From CBDBND01 sp965207985 (GTDB lineage: Bacteria > Pseudomonadota > Alphaproteobacteria > Rhodospirillales > Rhodospirillaceae), in NCBI GenBank assembly GCA_965207985.1, contig CBDBND010000034.1, positions 682,001 through 746,000 of the forward strand: a stretch of DNA of 64,000 nucleotides, written 5' to 3'. Every line of letters starts with the position of its first letter. The stretch's first letter is position 1. Of the stretch, positions 44,625 to 54,319 are shown piece by piece. The notes beneath the pieces are model-generated. The model was not told where the DNA came from. It searched no databases and was given only the letters and a program-made list of their open reading frames with translations. A program made the translations under genes and the position numbers.

Positions 44625-45831
44625 ATGATTGGCAACACTTTACTTCTTTCCCTGCGTGAAATCCGGCGCAACGTGCTGCGCTCAATTTTGACAACACTTG
44701 GCATTGTCATTGGCGTTGCCGCTGTCATCGTTGTAGTTACACTAGGGGAAGGTACCAAGGCGCAGGTGCAGACGGAAATCTCCAAATTGGGCAGCACCAT
44801 GCTGACGGTGTTTCCTGGCCAGCGCCGCCGCGGTGGGGCCCGTCAATCGGCCGAGCCGTTCGAAATTGAAGACGTCAACGCATTGCGCCGGGAAACCAGC
44901 ATGCTCGCCGGTGTCGCGCCCATGTCGATGAGCCGGCAAATGGTGGTTTACGGCAACGCCAATCGCCGCGCCCAGGTGGTGGGAGCAGACCGGGAGTTCG
45001 TCAACGTACGCAGTTGGGGTCTCGCCGCCGGACGGATGTTCTCCCCGGCGGAGGAGCGTGCGGGCAAATCAGTCTGCATTATCGGAGAAACCGTGCGCAA
45101 GGAATTGTTCAAGGACGAGCCTTTTTTGGGCAAGACGCTCCGTGTCGCCAGAGCCTCATGCCAGGTCATCGGATTGTTGGAGCCCAAAGGGCAGGTGATG
45201 TTTTCCGGTGACCAGGATGACGTGGTGGCCCTGCCGTTGAAATACTATCAACGCCGCATTTCTGGCAACACCAATGTGGATCAAATCTATGTCGCCGCCT
45301 GGGACGACACATTGGTGGATTCCGCCCAAAGTGAAGTGGAAATGATCATGTGGGAACGCCGGCCGTCCCAAACCCGGCGACGACGATAAATTCTCCGTGC
45401 GCGGCGTGCAGGAAATGTCTGCAGCCTTTCAAAGCTCCACGACCGTGATGACAGGGTTCCTGTCCGCCATAGCCGCCATCAGTTTGCTTGTCGGTGGAAT
45501 CGGTATCATGAATATCATGCTGGTGTCGGTGACCGAACGGACTCGGGAAATCGGCATCCGCATGGCCATCGGTGCCCGGGAAAAGGAAGTGCTGTTTCAG
45601 TTTCTGGTGGAAGCCGCCATGCTCGCTAGCTTCGGAGGTATTGTCGGTATTGCCGTTGGACTTGGCAGCGCTTGGGCGATCGCGCCGATGTTGCAGGTGC
45701 CATTCATCGTTCAACCCGATATGGTGATCCTGGCCTTCATCTTTTCCGCTCTGGTGGGACTGGTATTCGGCTACATGCCAGCCCAGCGGGCGGCGCGGCT
45801 CGATCCCATCGAAGCACTACGTCACGAATAG
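44625..45831 (+). pseudogene. MacB/FtsX-type ABC permease, frameshifted
   Basis: The N-terminal frame shows LSLREIRRNVLRSILTTLGIVIGVAAVI (helix 1) and the periplasmic domain (LGSTMLTVFPGQRR, QVVGADREFVNVRSWGLAAG). Near 45350 the frame shifts from MIMWE to KPGDDDKFSVRGVQEM, followed by the three C-terminal helices (VMTGFLSAIAAISLLVGGIG, TREIGIRMAIGAREKEV, AFIFSALVGLVFGYMPAQRA) and DPIEALRHE. It would work with the ATPase fragment upstream in export of peptides or lipoproteins. Total about 400 residues, normal for the family. Confidence 0.85.
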
Positions 45832-46017
45832 GTCATTTTCGCCTCAGCCGTAAGGTGTGCGGTCCGTGTGCAGCCGACGCGACCCAGACATAAAGTCCTC
45901 CATAAAGAGATCGTGGTTGACCTGCTCCCTGATCGTCGCTCATCTATAGTGAGAGTCTGTGGGTTTGATAGTTGTCCCTTTCGAAAACCTAGATCAAGAA
46001 ACTAGAGCGGGATCCGA

Positions 46018-46470
46018 TCATGTTGTGGAGTATCCTGCGGCGTTGAAATAGTTTTTGCATTCATGCGGTGAGAAGGTTTGGGAGATTTGGCCGATGGCGT
46101 TCCACAAGCCGTCGACGGTTCTCTCTGCGGCCTTTCGGAGGCTGGCCTTGAGCTTTGCGACGGCCATCTCGATGGGGTTGAAGTCGGGGCTATAGGGCGG
46201 CAGGAAGAGGAGCTGGGCGCCGGCGTCCTCGATGATCTTGCGGGCCTTGGGTCCCTTGTGGCTTGAGAGGTTGACCCCTCCACCGTGCGCCTCCACCAGC
46301 CCCTTGCAGGTCGCCAGTCCCAATCCGGTGGCCCCGATCCCGTCACCCGCGTCCCCGGGGGTAAGAGTGACATGCTTGCGAAAGAGCTGCGCCAGCATTT
46401 CCGGCGGTACCCCGTGGCCTTCGTCACAGACCGAAATATCGACGTGAGTTCCATCGCGTGCCGCTTCCAT
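46018..46470 (-). pseudogene. Chimeric frame: histidine-kinase ATPase fragment joined to an IS630 transposase tail
   Basis: Residues 1 to about 66 read VDISVCDEGHGVPPEMLAQL, then GATGLGLATCKGLVEAHGGG, the G1 and G2 boxes of a histidine-kinase ATPase domain. From about 46270 downward the frame becomes SSHKGPKARKIIEDAGAQLL, FLPPYSPDFNPIEMAVAKLK, the C-terminus of an IS630 DDE transposase including the catalytic Glu. Neither part is complete. The open frame across the junction is accidental, produced by an IS end inserted in the kinase gene. Confidence 0.75.
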
Positions 46471-46472
46471 GC

Positions 46473-46863
46473 GTATACTCGATCATGTACGTGGGCGTTG
46501 AGACCGGCGGCTGGTTCGGATCGCTTCGGCTCACCGTCAACGCAACGTCCGCCGAACAGGCTCTGTTAGAGGGCGACGCCAGTGCCGCGGCAAAGGTCGT
46601 CCAAACCGGACACGCTTCGATGTCCCACTGGTTGTTCCAGATGGTGTTCGTCGCGTCCACCGCGTCCATTGTCTCCGGGACCCTCGCCGAACGGGTGCGG
46701 CTTTGGGCGTTTTTCCTGTTTGTGACCGTACTGACCGCCGTGATCTACCCACTCGTCGGTGCCTGGACCTGGGGCGGTGGATGGCTGGGCACCTTGGGTT
46801 TCCGGGATTATGCGGGGTCGACCGTCGTGCACTCAACAGGCGGCTGCTTGCCTGCTCACGGGG
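46473..46863 (+). pseudogene. Ammonium transporter (Amt) internal fragment
   Basis: The frame holds AEQALLEGDASAAAKVVQTG, HWLFQMVFVASTASIVSGTL, AERVRLWAFFLFVTVLTAVI and YPLVGAWTWGGGWLGTLGFR, then STVVHSTGG, which are helices 3-5 of Amt transporters. It is cut at both sides: at about 46473 by the kinase fragment and at about 46863. The missing parts contain most of the pore, so it cannot function. Confidence 0.8.
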
Positions 46864-46873
46864 TGGTGAGGTC

Positions 46874-47026
46874 ATGGTTTATCTCGATTGGGCTCTGGTC
46901 TTCGTCCTGGTCGCCGCCGTAGCGACAGCCCTGATCTTCTTCCTCGACGGCCGGATGGTGCTGTTCGCCTCCACCCTGGGCGCTGCGGTGATTGTCTTCG
47001 GCGTAATTCAATTTTTTAGGCGGTAG
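46874..47026 (+). CDS. Possible 50-residue membrane protein
   Basis: After GGTGAGG, ATG at 46874 starts MVYLDWALVFVLVAAVATAL, then FFLDGRMVLFASTLGAAVIV and a stop after FFRR. Two hydrophobic segments suggest a small membrane protein. I do not recognise it. The Amt fragment joins it immediately upstream, so it may be a piece of another gene. Confidence 0.35.
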   Translation: MVYLDWALVFVLVAAVATALIFFLDGRMVLFASTLGAAVIVFGVIQFFRR

Positions 47027-47259
47027 CCGCACGAACAGCCATCCATGCCTTCCCCTTCGGGGTTGGGCGCGGGTGGCCGAGGCTCCCGGGTTGATACGCC
47101 CCCGGGAGCTTCACTTAATCGCGAGGACTTTGCTGTGCCAATGAAGAAGTAGGATCTGAGTGGGCCCGCGGTCTGCGGTATGGTCATAGCCGGGGTGTTC
47201 GCCCTCGTTGCGTTCCGCAACCGGGTGCTTGATCCCATCCCGATGTACTGAGAGGGGGC

Positions 47260-48141
47260 ATGAAGCATTATCTAATGGCCTTGGCCCTGGCCGGTCTTGC
47301 CGGGCCCGTTCAGGCACAGCCTGCCCGCAGCGGCTGGTACGGCGGACTGGAGGTGGGCCTGGCGAACGCCGGCGGCATGAGCATCGAGGGCTTCACCGAT
47401 GACGTGCCGACCAACTGCGACCAGCACCTTGGGCCTGCCACCGTCAACGGCGAGGACCTGCCCTGGTCTCTGAGCGATCCCCGCTGCACGCGGTCGGAAA
47501 CCTGGGAAACCAACACAAACATCACCAACGGTCCGATGATCGGCGCCAGCTTCGGCCTGGGCGGCGGTCTCTTGCGCCTTGAGGCCGAGTACGTCTACCG
47601 CCAGCAGGGCGGGAGCTTTGCCGAAAGCGCGGTTGCCGGTGACAAGCAGGCTGAGTTCATCCGCTCGGGCGATCGCATGAGCGACCTGCGCACTCATCAG
47701 CTCTTCGGCAACATCTACTTCGACGGCCAGGTCGGCCAGAGGGTGATCCCTTATCTCGGCGCCGGTATCGGCTACATGTCTGCCAAGGCCCACTACTCGA
47801 CGGAGTTTCTTCGCAACCCGGACGAGGATGTCATGCGCAGGCTCGGGCGCAACCCCAACGCGGCCGGGACATTATCGACGGAACAGGAAACCCTGTCCGA
47901 CCGGATGTGGACCTATCAGTATATCGCCGGGGTCGATTACCTCTTGCGCGATGGCGTGTTCATCGGTCTCAAGGTGAGATCCGTAAAGCTCCTTGGACAC
48001 TTCCAGGACGGTGACAGTCCTGACCTTCTTCGCAGCCATGCGCCGACGGTGGCACCCGGCGGTTCCCCGGTGACCTACGAGGTCCGCACCAAGGATTTCG
48101 ATTACTGGGGCCTGTCCCTCGGTCTCAAGTACTTCTTCTAG
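47260..48141 (+). CDS. Outer-membrane beta-barrel protein (OmpA/OmpW-like barrel)
   Basis: The 293-residue protein has a signal peptide (MKHYLMALALAGLAGPVQAQ) and begins its mature part SGWYGGLEVGLANAGG. Amphipathic strands follow (MIGASFGLGGGLLRLEAEYV, GNIYFDGQ, IPYLGAGIGYMSAKAHY, YQYIAGVDYLLRDGVFIGLK), and it ends YWGLSLGLKYFF with terminal Phe. An AGAGGGGGC site precedes the ATG. Porin or adhesion function cannot be told. A fragment of a paralogue lies at 48843-48931. Confidence 0.8.
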   Translation: MKHYLMALALAGLAGPVQAQPARSGWYGGLEVGLANAGGMSIEGFTDDVPTNCDQHLGPATVNGEDLPWSLSDPRCTRSETWETNTNITNGPMIGASFGLGGGLLRLEAEYVYRQQGGSFAESAVAGDKQAEFIRSGDRMSDLRTHQLFGNIYFDGQVGQRVIPYLGAGIGYMSAKAHYSTEFLRNPDEDVMRRLGRNPNAAGTLSTEQETLSDRMWTYQYIAGVDYLLRDGVFIGLKVRSVKLLGHFQDGDSPDLLRSHAPTVAPGGSPVTYEVRTKDFDYWGLSLGLKYFF

Positions 48142-48143
48142 CC

Positions 48144-48383
48144 TTATCCCGCAGGCAACATAATCCAGAGGATTATTGCCACGCCGGCAAGGGTGAGCGC
48201 AATCTGCACCCCAGCCTGAATCAAACGGGCTTTGTAGAGATCCGCCTTAATGGTTTGAAAATCCTTCCTGAGAAGGCCGATTTCGAGTTCCAGGTCGGCC
48301 TTGGTGGCCACATACTTGGATTGCTTTTCAAGGGCTGTGATGCGTTTGGCGTTGCCCTGGTCGTCTTTGGCGGCCTCGGTCAT
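48144..48383 (-). CDS. Small coiled-coil protein with C-terminal membrane anchor
   Basis: The 79-residue protein has a coiled coil (KRITALEKQSKYVATKADLE, LEIGLLRKDFQTIKADLYKA) and one C-terminal transmembrane helix (VQIALTLAGVAIILWIMLPAG). The TKADLELEIGLLRKD pattern is typical of DUF1640-like small proteins often found in mobile or accessory regions. It is convergent with the outer-membrane protein gene, 2 bp apart. Real gene likely; role unknown. Confidence 0.6.
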   Translation of the reverse strand: MTEAAKDDQGNAKRITALEKQSKYVATKADLELEIGLLRKDFQTIKADLYKARLIQAGVQIALTLAGVAIILWIMLPAG

Positions 48384-48842
48384 GGCGTCTCTCCGCTCAG
48401 GCGGTTATGGGGTAGGGAAACCAACGCTAGGCGTCTGCGTTTTTCAGCGTCAATGATCTTGTCTGGAATTGCGTTCCAGGTGAATAGTCTGGATCTGGCT
48501 TTTGTCTACGGCTTAGGGAGGATTCATGGCTTAATCTTATATCTCCGGCGATCTGGTTGAATGGTTGGAAGAGCGGAAAATAGACCATTTCCGCGGCGCT
48601 TCATCACCACCAGACCCAGGGCAAGACCAAGCGATGGCATCAAACCCTGAAGAACCCCGTGCTACTGGAGAATTATTAGCTACCCGGCGATCTCGAACCC
48701 CGAAACCAGGCACACGAGCTGGCGAGTGAACCGGCCTCGTTTCTCGCGATCCCCTGTCAGGAAATTGACAAAATCGTCGAAACTTCCCGGCTAACGATCA
48801 CGAACACCGCGACCGCGGGCGCGACGACGCCGTGGCCTGCGT
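48384..48842. other. Gene-free stretch
   Basis: About 460 bp without a coherent frame; short stop-rich ORFs only. Likely decayed coding DNA between two outer-membrane-protein sequences. Confidence 0.5.
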
Positions 48843-48931
48843 TTAGAAGTCGTATTTCAGGTTGAGGCTGATCCCCCAGAAGCGGATGTCATCCGTCTGC
48901 ACGTAGTAGGTGACCGGGACCGGAGGGTTTC
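48843..48931 (-). pseudogene. C-terminal remnant of an outer-membrane barrel paralogue
   Basis: On the minus strand PVPVTYYVQTDDIRFWGISL then NLKYDF and TAA align with the end of the 47260-48141 product (SPVTYEVRTKDFDYWGLSLG then LKYFF). Only the last strand pair survives; the IS256 element begins next to it at about 48938. Confidence 0.6.
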
Positions 48932-48986
48932 CGGGTAGTGTCCAGAATCTTTCGCACTTTTTGTATTGGGCTGGTGGCTGATTTGG

Positions 48987-50335
48987 TCAGGCCGTGTTCC
49001 TTTGCTGCGTGAGTAGATTCATATTCATGTATCGTTTTAGGGACCATTTGCTTCCGGCTATGTGTCTTAACCTTGCTGCAGCCAAGTTGAGCGCCGATTG
49101 ACCGTCAGGGAACGCTCCGACTACGCGGGTACGGCGTCTGATTTCGCGCATGATTCGCTCTAGCAGGCGGCTGAAAAACTCGGCCGAGAGCCCACCTCGC
49201 GAAACGAAAGAATCAATGGATGGGCGTCCGCGAAAAAATAGAATCGGAAAATGACTCATACGAAAACAAAATTGCCGAGATGATCGCTCCAAATCGTTTT
49301 TCAGCAGCCTGCTAGTGGATTGTTGGTCTTGAGCTTGATCCAGTGCTGGTCAGGGAAAGCATAGAAACTGAAAGTCTCTTCAATGTGGCTCTCGACCAAC
49401 TCGGCTGCCGTGGTCAGCTTAGTGCTCTTGAGAGAGAAGATAACGTCCTCGGCTTTCCTGGTCGCGGCCTCTCGGCTCTCCTGGGCGTGGATAGCTTTCA
49501 GCATGTGGGCAACTTCGCGCACTTTGGTCGAAGGAACATGGCTGAAGATGTTGCGGTAGAAATGGACGACGCAGCGTTGCCAGCGGGCCTTGGGGCAGAC
49601 CTCCGCTATACTCTCTACCAAACCCAGACAGGCGTCAGAGATAACCAACTGGACGCCTGACAGCCCGCGCGCCTTGAGATGCTTAAGGAATGCGCCCCAT
49701 CCCGCCTTATCCTCCTTGGCACCCTCAACGATGCCCAAGATCTCGCGGAAGCCCTCCTGGTTGACGCCGATCGCCACCAATAGCGAAACATTACGCACTT
49801 CGCCGGCCCAACTGCGCTTAAGGACGATGCCGTCCACATACACATAGGGATGATCGCCCGCAATCGGCTTATTGCGCCAAGCGTCGATCTGCTCATAGAT
49901 TTTCTTGTTAAGGTTCGAGACGGTTCCTGGCGAAACCCGCGTGCCCCACAACGCCTCGGTGATGTCCTCCACACGCCGTACCGAAACACCGGCCAGATAC
50001 ATCTCCATCAAGGCCTCTTCGACCGATGCCTCCCGACGCCGGTAACGCTCGATGATCGCCGTCTCAAAGGTCTGACGGCGCAGCTTGGGAACCTTCAGAG
50101 AAACCTCGCCAGCCCGTGTCTGAAGCTTCCTCTCGTAACTGCCGGCCCGCGTATCGCGACGGGCCTCACTGCGTTCGTAGCGCTCAGCATTGCAGAGCCG
50201 GTCCGCTTCGGCGTCCAATAGCGCGTTCAGGGTCTCCTCAACACTGCCCCGCACTACCTTGCCCAGGTGATCCTGTATACGTTCGTCATCAATCCGTATG
50301 ACGTGCGACAATGCCTTCGTGTTATCCTTTTCCAT
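48987..50335 (-). pseudogene. IS256-family transposase, interrupted
   Basis: From ATG 50335 (MEKDNTKALSHVIRIDDERI) the frame shows the Mutator-type core: ERYRRREASVEEALMEMYLA, YVYVDGIVLKRSWAGEVRNV (first Asp), QLVISDACLGLVES (second Asp) and KARWQRCVVHFYRNIF. At LKTNNPL the gene is broken by the 150-bp element at 49163-49312. Past it the original frame resumes as ERIMREIRRRTRVVGAFPDG (with the catalytic Glu) to the stop at 48987. Removing the insert plus one TA restores NNPLERI exactly. Confidence 0.85.
49163..49312. mobile_element. 150-bp miniature inverted-repeat element (MITE-like) with TA duplication
   Basis: The ends are GCAGGCGGCTGAAAAAC and the complement of GCAGGCTGCTGAAAAAC, flanked by TA on both sides (49161-49162 and 49313-49314). 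No full ORF fits. It disrupts the IS256 transposase after codon Leu of NNPL. The TA target and end sequence suggest mobilisation by an IS5/IS427- or IS630-type transposase. Confidence 0.75.
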
Positions 50336-50421
50336 GGTGGCTCCTTCCTTCTGGAGTGGCTGATTGAACAAAACCAACCTAACCAGACCCGGAGCCACCA
50401 ACCCCAAAAATGTGCGAAAGA

Positions 50422-50616
50422 TCTTTTACGTTATCCGCGTAATCCTATCCCGCACGATCCAAACCTCTATGCCCAAAGGACCATCGTCGAGCGGTTCTTC
50501 TGCAAGATGAAAGACATGCGCCGATTAGCAACGCGCTTCGAGAAATCAGCCAAAAACTTCCTCGCAATGATCCAACTCTTCGCCATAAGATGCTGGATCA
50601 ATTGAGTCCACACCCT
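50422..50616 (+). mobile_element. IS5-family remnant, transposase C-terminus
   Basis: The frame to the stop at 50605 reads NLYAQRTIVERFFCKMKDMR then RLATRFEKSAKNFLAMIQLF, the last DDE block (catalytic Glu) of an IS5 enzyme different from elements A and B. It ends with a TTGAGTCCACACCC repeat before TAG at 50616. Confidence 0.7.
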
Positions 50617-50920
50617 AGTAATTCAGATGGTTCCGGACGGCCTCTCAACCTAAGCTTATAATCCCTATTTCTTACTTTAGAGTGGGGCAGGCCAAGATAT
50701 TAAGCGTTTGAATTATAAGGATAAATCTATGGATAACTTGGTGTCTTTCTATATCGTCGGTATTCATTCCGCTGGTCCCCTGGGTGTGATGGAAGAGCGT
50801 TTTTGGGAAGGTGAGATGGCCTGACGACGATTGATATGTCTTTGGGGAAAGAATCGACTTATCTGGCGACCCCATGCTGGGGGAATCTATGGAACATAAC
50901 GGAGTAGAGAAAATGTCTAA
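50617..50920. other. Gene-poor stretch with one tiny ORF
   Basis: Only a 31-codon frame (50729-50824, MDNLVSFYIVGIHSAGPLGV onward) is open and I cannot support it as a gene. Otherwise nothing is seen up to the left end of IS5 element A at 50921. Confidence 0.4.
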
Positions 50921-51680
50921 GAGCCTGACCGAAAAAGAATTGAGTGGAATCAGTCCCTTGTGATTCCCTTGTTGTGTTCGCCAGCAAGGAGGATAACAAG
51001 ATGTGGACTGACGCCACTCGTGAGAAATATGAGCGCGAGGCGCACCGCTACGCAAGCGATCTGAGCGATACCGAATGGTGCGTGATCGATGGCCCGACCC
51101 CATATGCCGCCCGCAAGGGCTCTGGGCCGCCCGCGCAAGACGGATATGCGGGAAGTGATGACCGCGATCCTGTACATGGCCCGCAGCGGCTGCCAGTGGC
51201 GCATGCTGCCCGGCGAGTTTCCGCCGCGCAGCTCGGTTCAGTACTATTTCTACAAGTGGCGCGACGACGGGACGTGGCAGGAGGTCAACCGGGCGCTTCT
51301 GGCGCGCACCCGCGAGGCCGAGGGGCGGGCCGCTGCCGCGACTGCCGGGGTGATCGACAGCCAGTCGGTGAAGACCACGGAAAGCGGAGGTCCGCGCGGG
51401 TTTGACGCGGGTAAGAAGGTGATGGGCCGCAAGCGCCATATCGTGGTGGACACTGGCGGGCGGTTGCTCGGTGCCGTGGTCCACGAGGCTGACATCCAGG
51501 ATCGCGACGGTGCGCCGTCGCTGCTCGCCGAGGTGGGGGCGTGGTTTCCCGGGGTCGGCCATATCTTCGCCGACGGCGCTTACGCCGGCCCTAAGCTGGC
51601 CGGGGCGCTGAAGAAGATCGGCGACTGGGCGCTGGAGATCGTCAGGCGCAACGACAAGGCGGACGGCTTCGTTGCGCTGC
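50921..51680 (+). mobile_element. IS5-family element A, 5' part with intact left end
   Basis: The left repeat GAGCCTGACCGAAAAAGAAT at 50921 follows TAA and pairs with the right repeat seen at 13228. The transposase starts at 51001 (MWTDATREKYEREAHRYASD). Compared with the copy at 22338 there are 7 extra bases after CVID (at about 51090), which frameshift it; the frame resumes as HMPPARALGRPRKTD and continues to GFVAL at 51680, where element A stops. Thus this copy is dead. Confidence 0.8.
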
Positions 51681-52151
51681 GACCGGGTTGAGGTCCGGCA
51701 CAAGCCCCGCCTGCTGTCAGACAATGGCGCGTCCTACATCTCTAGCGAACTGGCCGAATGGCTCGACGACAACGGCATGGATCATGTGCGCGGCGCACCC
51801 TATCACCCGCAGACACAGGGCAAGATCGAGCGGTGGCATCAGACCCTGAAGAACCGCATCCTGTTAGAGAACTACTTCCTGCCGGGCGATCTCAAGACCG
51901 GGATCGGGCGCTTCGTCGCCTACTACAATCACCACCGCTACCACGAGAGCCTGAGCAATCTGACGCCCGCCGACGTCTACTTCGGGCGCGGCGAAACCAT
52001 CTTACTCGAAAGGGAGAGAATCAAACAAAACACCATCAACCAACGGCGCTTGCAGCACCGCAAAACCGCCGCCTAAACTGAAAACCAAGATGGGCCAAAC
52101 CCTCTCTTAGTTTATCAACCCCCGCTGTCCCAAATACTCTGACGACGGACA
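51681..52151 (+). mobile_element. IS3-C type remnant, C-terminal orfB and right end
   Basis: The frame VRHKPRLLSDNGASYISSEL, HPQTQGKIERWHQTLKNRIL and YYNHHRYHESLSNLTPADVY to the stop at 52076 is the DDE C-terminus of an IS3 transposase. The right end is at 52151 (complement of TGTCCGTCGTCAGAG). It is the same type as the 5' piece at 11041-12992 and the tail at 42845-43012. Confidence 0.8.
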
Positions 52152-53112
52152 TCCGGGGCATGCAGGCTACCTTTGGGACCTCCCCTTTCCTACAGACGGT
52201 TTAACAGGCGTTTTGGCTCTTGCGCCCGCTCTTGACGGAGGCTTCCTTGCGATCACAAAAGGCCCAGAATTTTCGACGGCCACGCGTATCTCCAAGATTT
52301 CACCAAACGGCGTCATAGAATGGTCGAAAACTATCGAAGGCCTCACCAGTTTCGAAGCTGCTGCACTCCAGCTGTCTCTCGACGGGGGTGCGATAATGGC
52401 TGGACGCACGGTGGTTAATAATGAGACCCAGGGTTTGATCATCAAACTCGATCGAGATTTCAACATACAGTGGCTCCGTGCTTTGCAACATCAAGGACCA
52501 AGTGCCTTTGCCACAGTTCATACCACGCTGACAGGTGATGCTATTGCAGGCGGTTGGGTAACCAAGCCCGATCAACGGACCGTTGGATGGGTCACGAAAC
52601 TTGACTCGTTAGGCGCGACAGTTTGGGAACAAACCTACGAGCTAGAGCAAGAGGTCAAAGTTCAAAGAATCCTGGCGCTGGATGACGGTTCATCGGTGTT
52701 TTTAGCCAATGCCAGAGAATTAGGATCGAACGCGACCAAAATGGTTATCGGCGCGTTGGCCGGCGATGGAAATTTGTTGTGGCAAAAAAGCGTTCGTGCA
52801 TCGATTGAAGCAAGTGGCCATGATCTGAGACAGCGATCCGACGGATCATTTATAGCTTCGGCATCAGTACGGGACGAAGAAGGAAATGACGGCTTGGTCG
52901 TGGGGTTTACGCTTGACGGAACGCTGCAGACCATCCTGCGCCACGGTGGGCCGCGCAATAATCAATCCTTGGCCGTCACCAGTTTGGGCCGGGATGGATA
53001 TGCCGTCGCTGGTGTTTCCGCCATACCAGACACAGTAAATTCCGACATGTGGATTGCGGTTCGGCGAGCGATCAGCAAAAACCCCGTCAATCCTCAAGTG
53101 TTGGCACCGTAA
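52152..53112 (+). pseudogene. Beta-propeller-like repeat protein, 5'-truncated
   Basis: The frame is open from the IS3 end. About 320 residues remain, built of repeats of the type DGGFLAITKGPEFSTATRIS, ISPNGVIEWSKTI, LDRDFNIQWLRAL, LDSLGATVWEQTY and LAGDGNLLWQKSV, each about 45 residues with an outer W[STE]K strand. That is typical of secreted beta-propeller proteins with SBBP/PQQ-like repeats. The signal peptide and first blades are lost. Its 3' end overlaps the convergent GST gene by 26 bp. Confidence 0.65.
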
Positions 53113-53716
53113 GTCCTTTTTGAACGGCGGGCCGTGCGCCGACTTGGTCGAACCACCGTTTAACGTTTTGCCATTTATCGAGACCTTCGATTATTGCGTC
53201 GGCAGCACGCGTCCAGCCATAACTTGCAATATCGGCAATGGAATATGTACCTGCCAGATATTCCGTTTCGCCGAGACGCTTGTCCATTACACCCAGGATA
53301 CGCTGGCTTTCTTCTGTGTACCTCTTCTTACCGTAGGGCACGTCCTCTTTCGCAAAACGGACGAAATGACCCATCTGACCGAACATGGGACCAATGCTGC
53401 CCATTTGAAACATGAGCCACTCCATTACCGCGACAAACTTTCTCGTATCTGTTGGCAGCAAATCGCTGCCCGTTTTTTGTGCGAGATAGATCAATATGGC
53501 GCCTGATTCGAAAACCGAGATGGGCTGTCCATCGGGACCATCTTGATCAACGATTGCCGGTATCTTGTTATTAGGGCTGATTTTGAGGAAGTCGGGAGCA
53601 AATTGTTCGTCTTTACCGATATGAACAACATGAGTCGTATACGGAAGCTTCACTTCTTCGAGCATTATCGAAGCTTTCCACCCGTTTGGCGTAGGGAAGG
53701 TATAAAGATCAATCAT
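53087..53716 (-). CDS. Glutathione S-transferase (YfcG/Ure2-like)
   Basis: I prefer ATG 53716 (MIDLYTFPTPNGWKASIMLE); a start four codons earlier is possible. The thioredoxin-fold half contains LYTFPTPNGWK at the active-site position, ISPNNKIPAIVDQDG (cis-Pro) and FESGAILIYLAQKTG (glutathione gamma-Glu contact SE/ESG). The helical half ends GTYSIADIASYGW, the N-capping box region. 209 residues, normal for Nu-class bacterial GSTs, which use glutathione in disulfide or peroxide reactions. Confidence 0.9.
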   Translation of the reverse strand: MIDLYTFPTPNGWKASIMLEEVKLPYTTHVVHIGKDEQFAPDFLKISPNNKIPAIVDQDGPDGQPISVFESGAILIYLAQKTGSDLLPTDTRKFVAVMEWLMFQMGSIGPMFGQMGHFVRFAKEDVPYGKKRYTEESQRILGVMDKRLGETEYLAGTYSIADIASYGWTRAADAIIEGLDKWQNVKRWFDQVGARPAVQKGLTVPTLED

Positions 53717-53734
53717 GGAGCGGCTCACTCATTC

Positions 53735-54319
53735 TTATGGTAGGGCGCACACATCGTACGGCGCCTCTTCAACGAACTGTAAACGGTAAATTTCACCATT
53801 ACTCTCGGCCGAGAATACCGCTTCATCTCGCGCAAATCCGTTGGTGTGACCAAGAGCGCTAAGGTCTGCCCAAATTGTGAAGTAGTATCCGTATTCAACG
53901 ACTTGGTCGTCATCGACAAACACGATGAGTTGGTATCGGTCATCGCTGTTTAGTCTGCTCTGATGTAAGTCAACGTCTTCATCAGGCCACGGGATCAAGG
54001 TTAGATTTTCCGGAATCGTGCCACCAGACGGGACAATGTAAACACGCTGCCATGGAAACGTTGCCGATTTTGACATGCAAATATATGGGCTGTCGGGGTC
54101 TGGCCTGTCCTTCAGAGACGAAAACGCGATGTTATTTGAAAGGCTCGAAACAATGGTTGCCCGTGCCGCCACGTCGAGACCAAATGCCCTCATCCAGCGG
54201 GGTGCCATCAGGGCGTCATAGACAAACCAACCAGCAACAGCGGTAAGCACAGCAGTTGCCGTAATCCAGACTTGGCCTTTCCGCCAAGATCTTAATAATT
54301 TTTTCGAGAGGCCAGCCAT
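53735..54319 (-). CDS. Hypothetical protein with N-terminal membrane anchor
   Basis: The 194-residue protein starts MAGLSKKLLRSWRKGQVWIT and has one hydrophobic helix (WITATAVLTAVAGWFVYDAL) before a soluble domain with YICMSKSATFPWQRVYIVPS, RYQLIVFVDDDQVVEYGYYF. A single anchor with positive residues before it suggests a periplasmic domain. I do not recognise a family. It lies 18 bp upstream of the GST gene on the same strand. Confidence 0.6.
   Translation of the reverse strand: MAGLSKKLLRSWRKGQVWITATAVLTAVAGWFVYDALMAPRWMRAFGLDVAARATIVSSLSNNIAFSSLKDRPDPDSPYICMSKSATFPWQRVYIVPSGGTIPENLTLIPWPDEDVDLHQSRLNSDDRYQLIVFVDDDQVVEYGYYFTIWADLSALGHTNGFARDEAVFSAESNGEIYRLQFVEEAPYDVCALP

Larger units (their letters stand above)
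48938..50421 (-). mobile_element. IS256-family element, with an inserted 150-bp element and a truncated right end
   Basis: The left end GTGTCCAGAATCTTTCGCAC at 48938 matches the inverted CAAAAATGTGCGAAAGAT at 50404-50421, but the outermost bases of the right repeat are missing, so an IS5 fragment was joined there. It carries one transposase gene. Confidence 0.75.

Noticed and set aside
50672..51724. A 350-codon minus-strand frame
   Set aside because: It is antisense to IS5 element A and the same antisense pattern recurs at the other copies of this IS.
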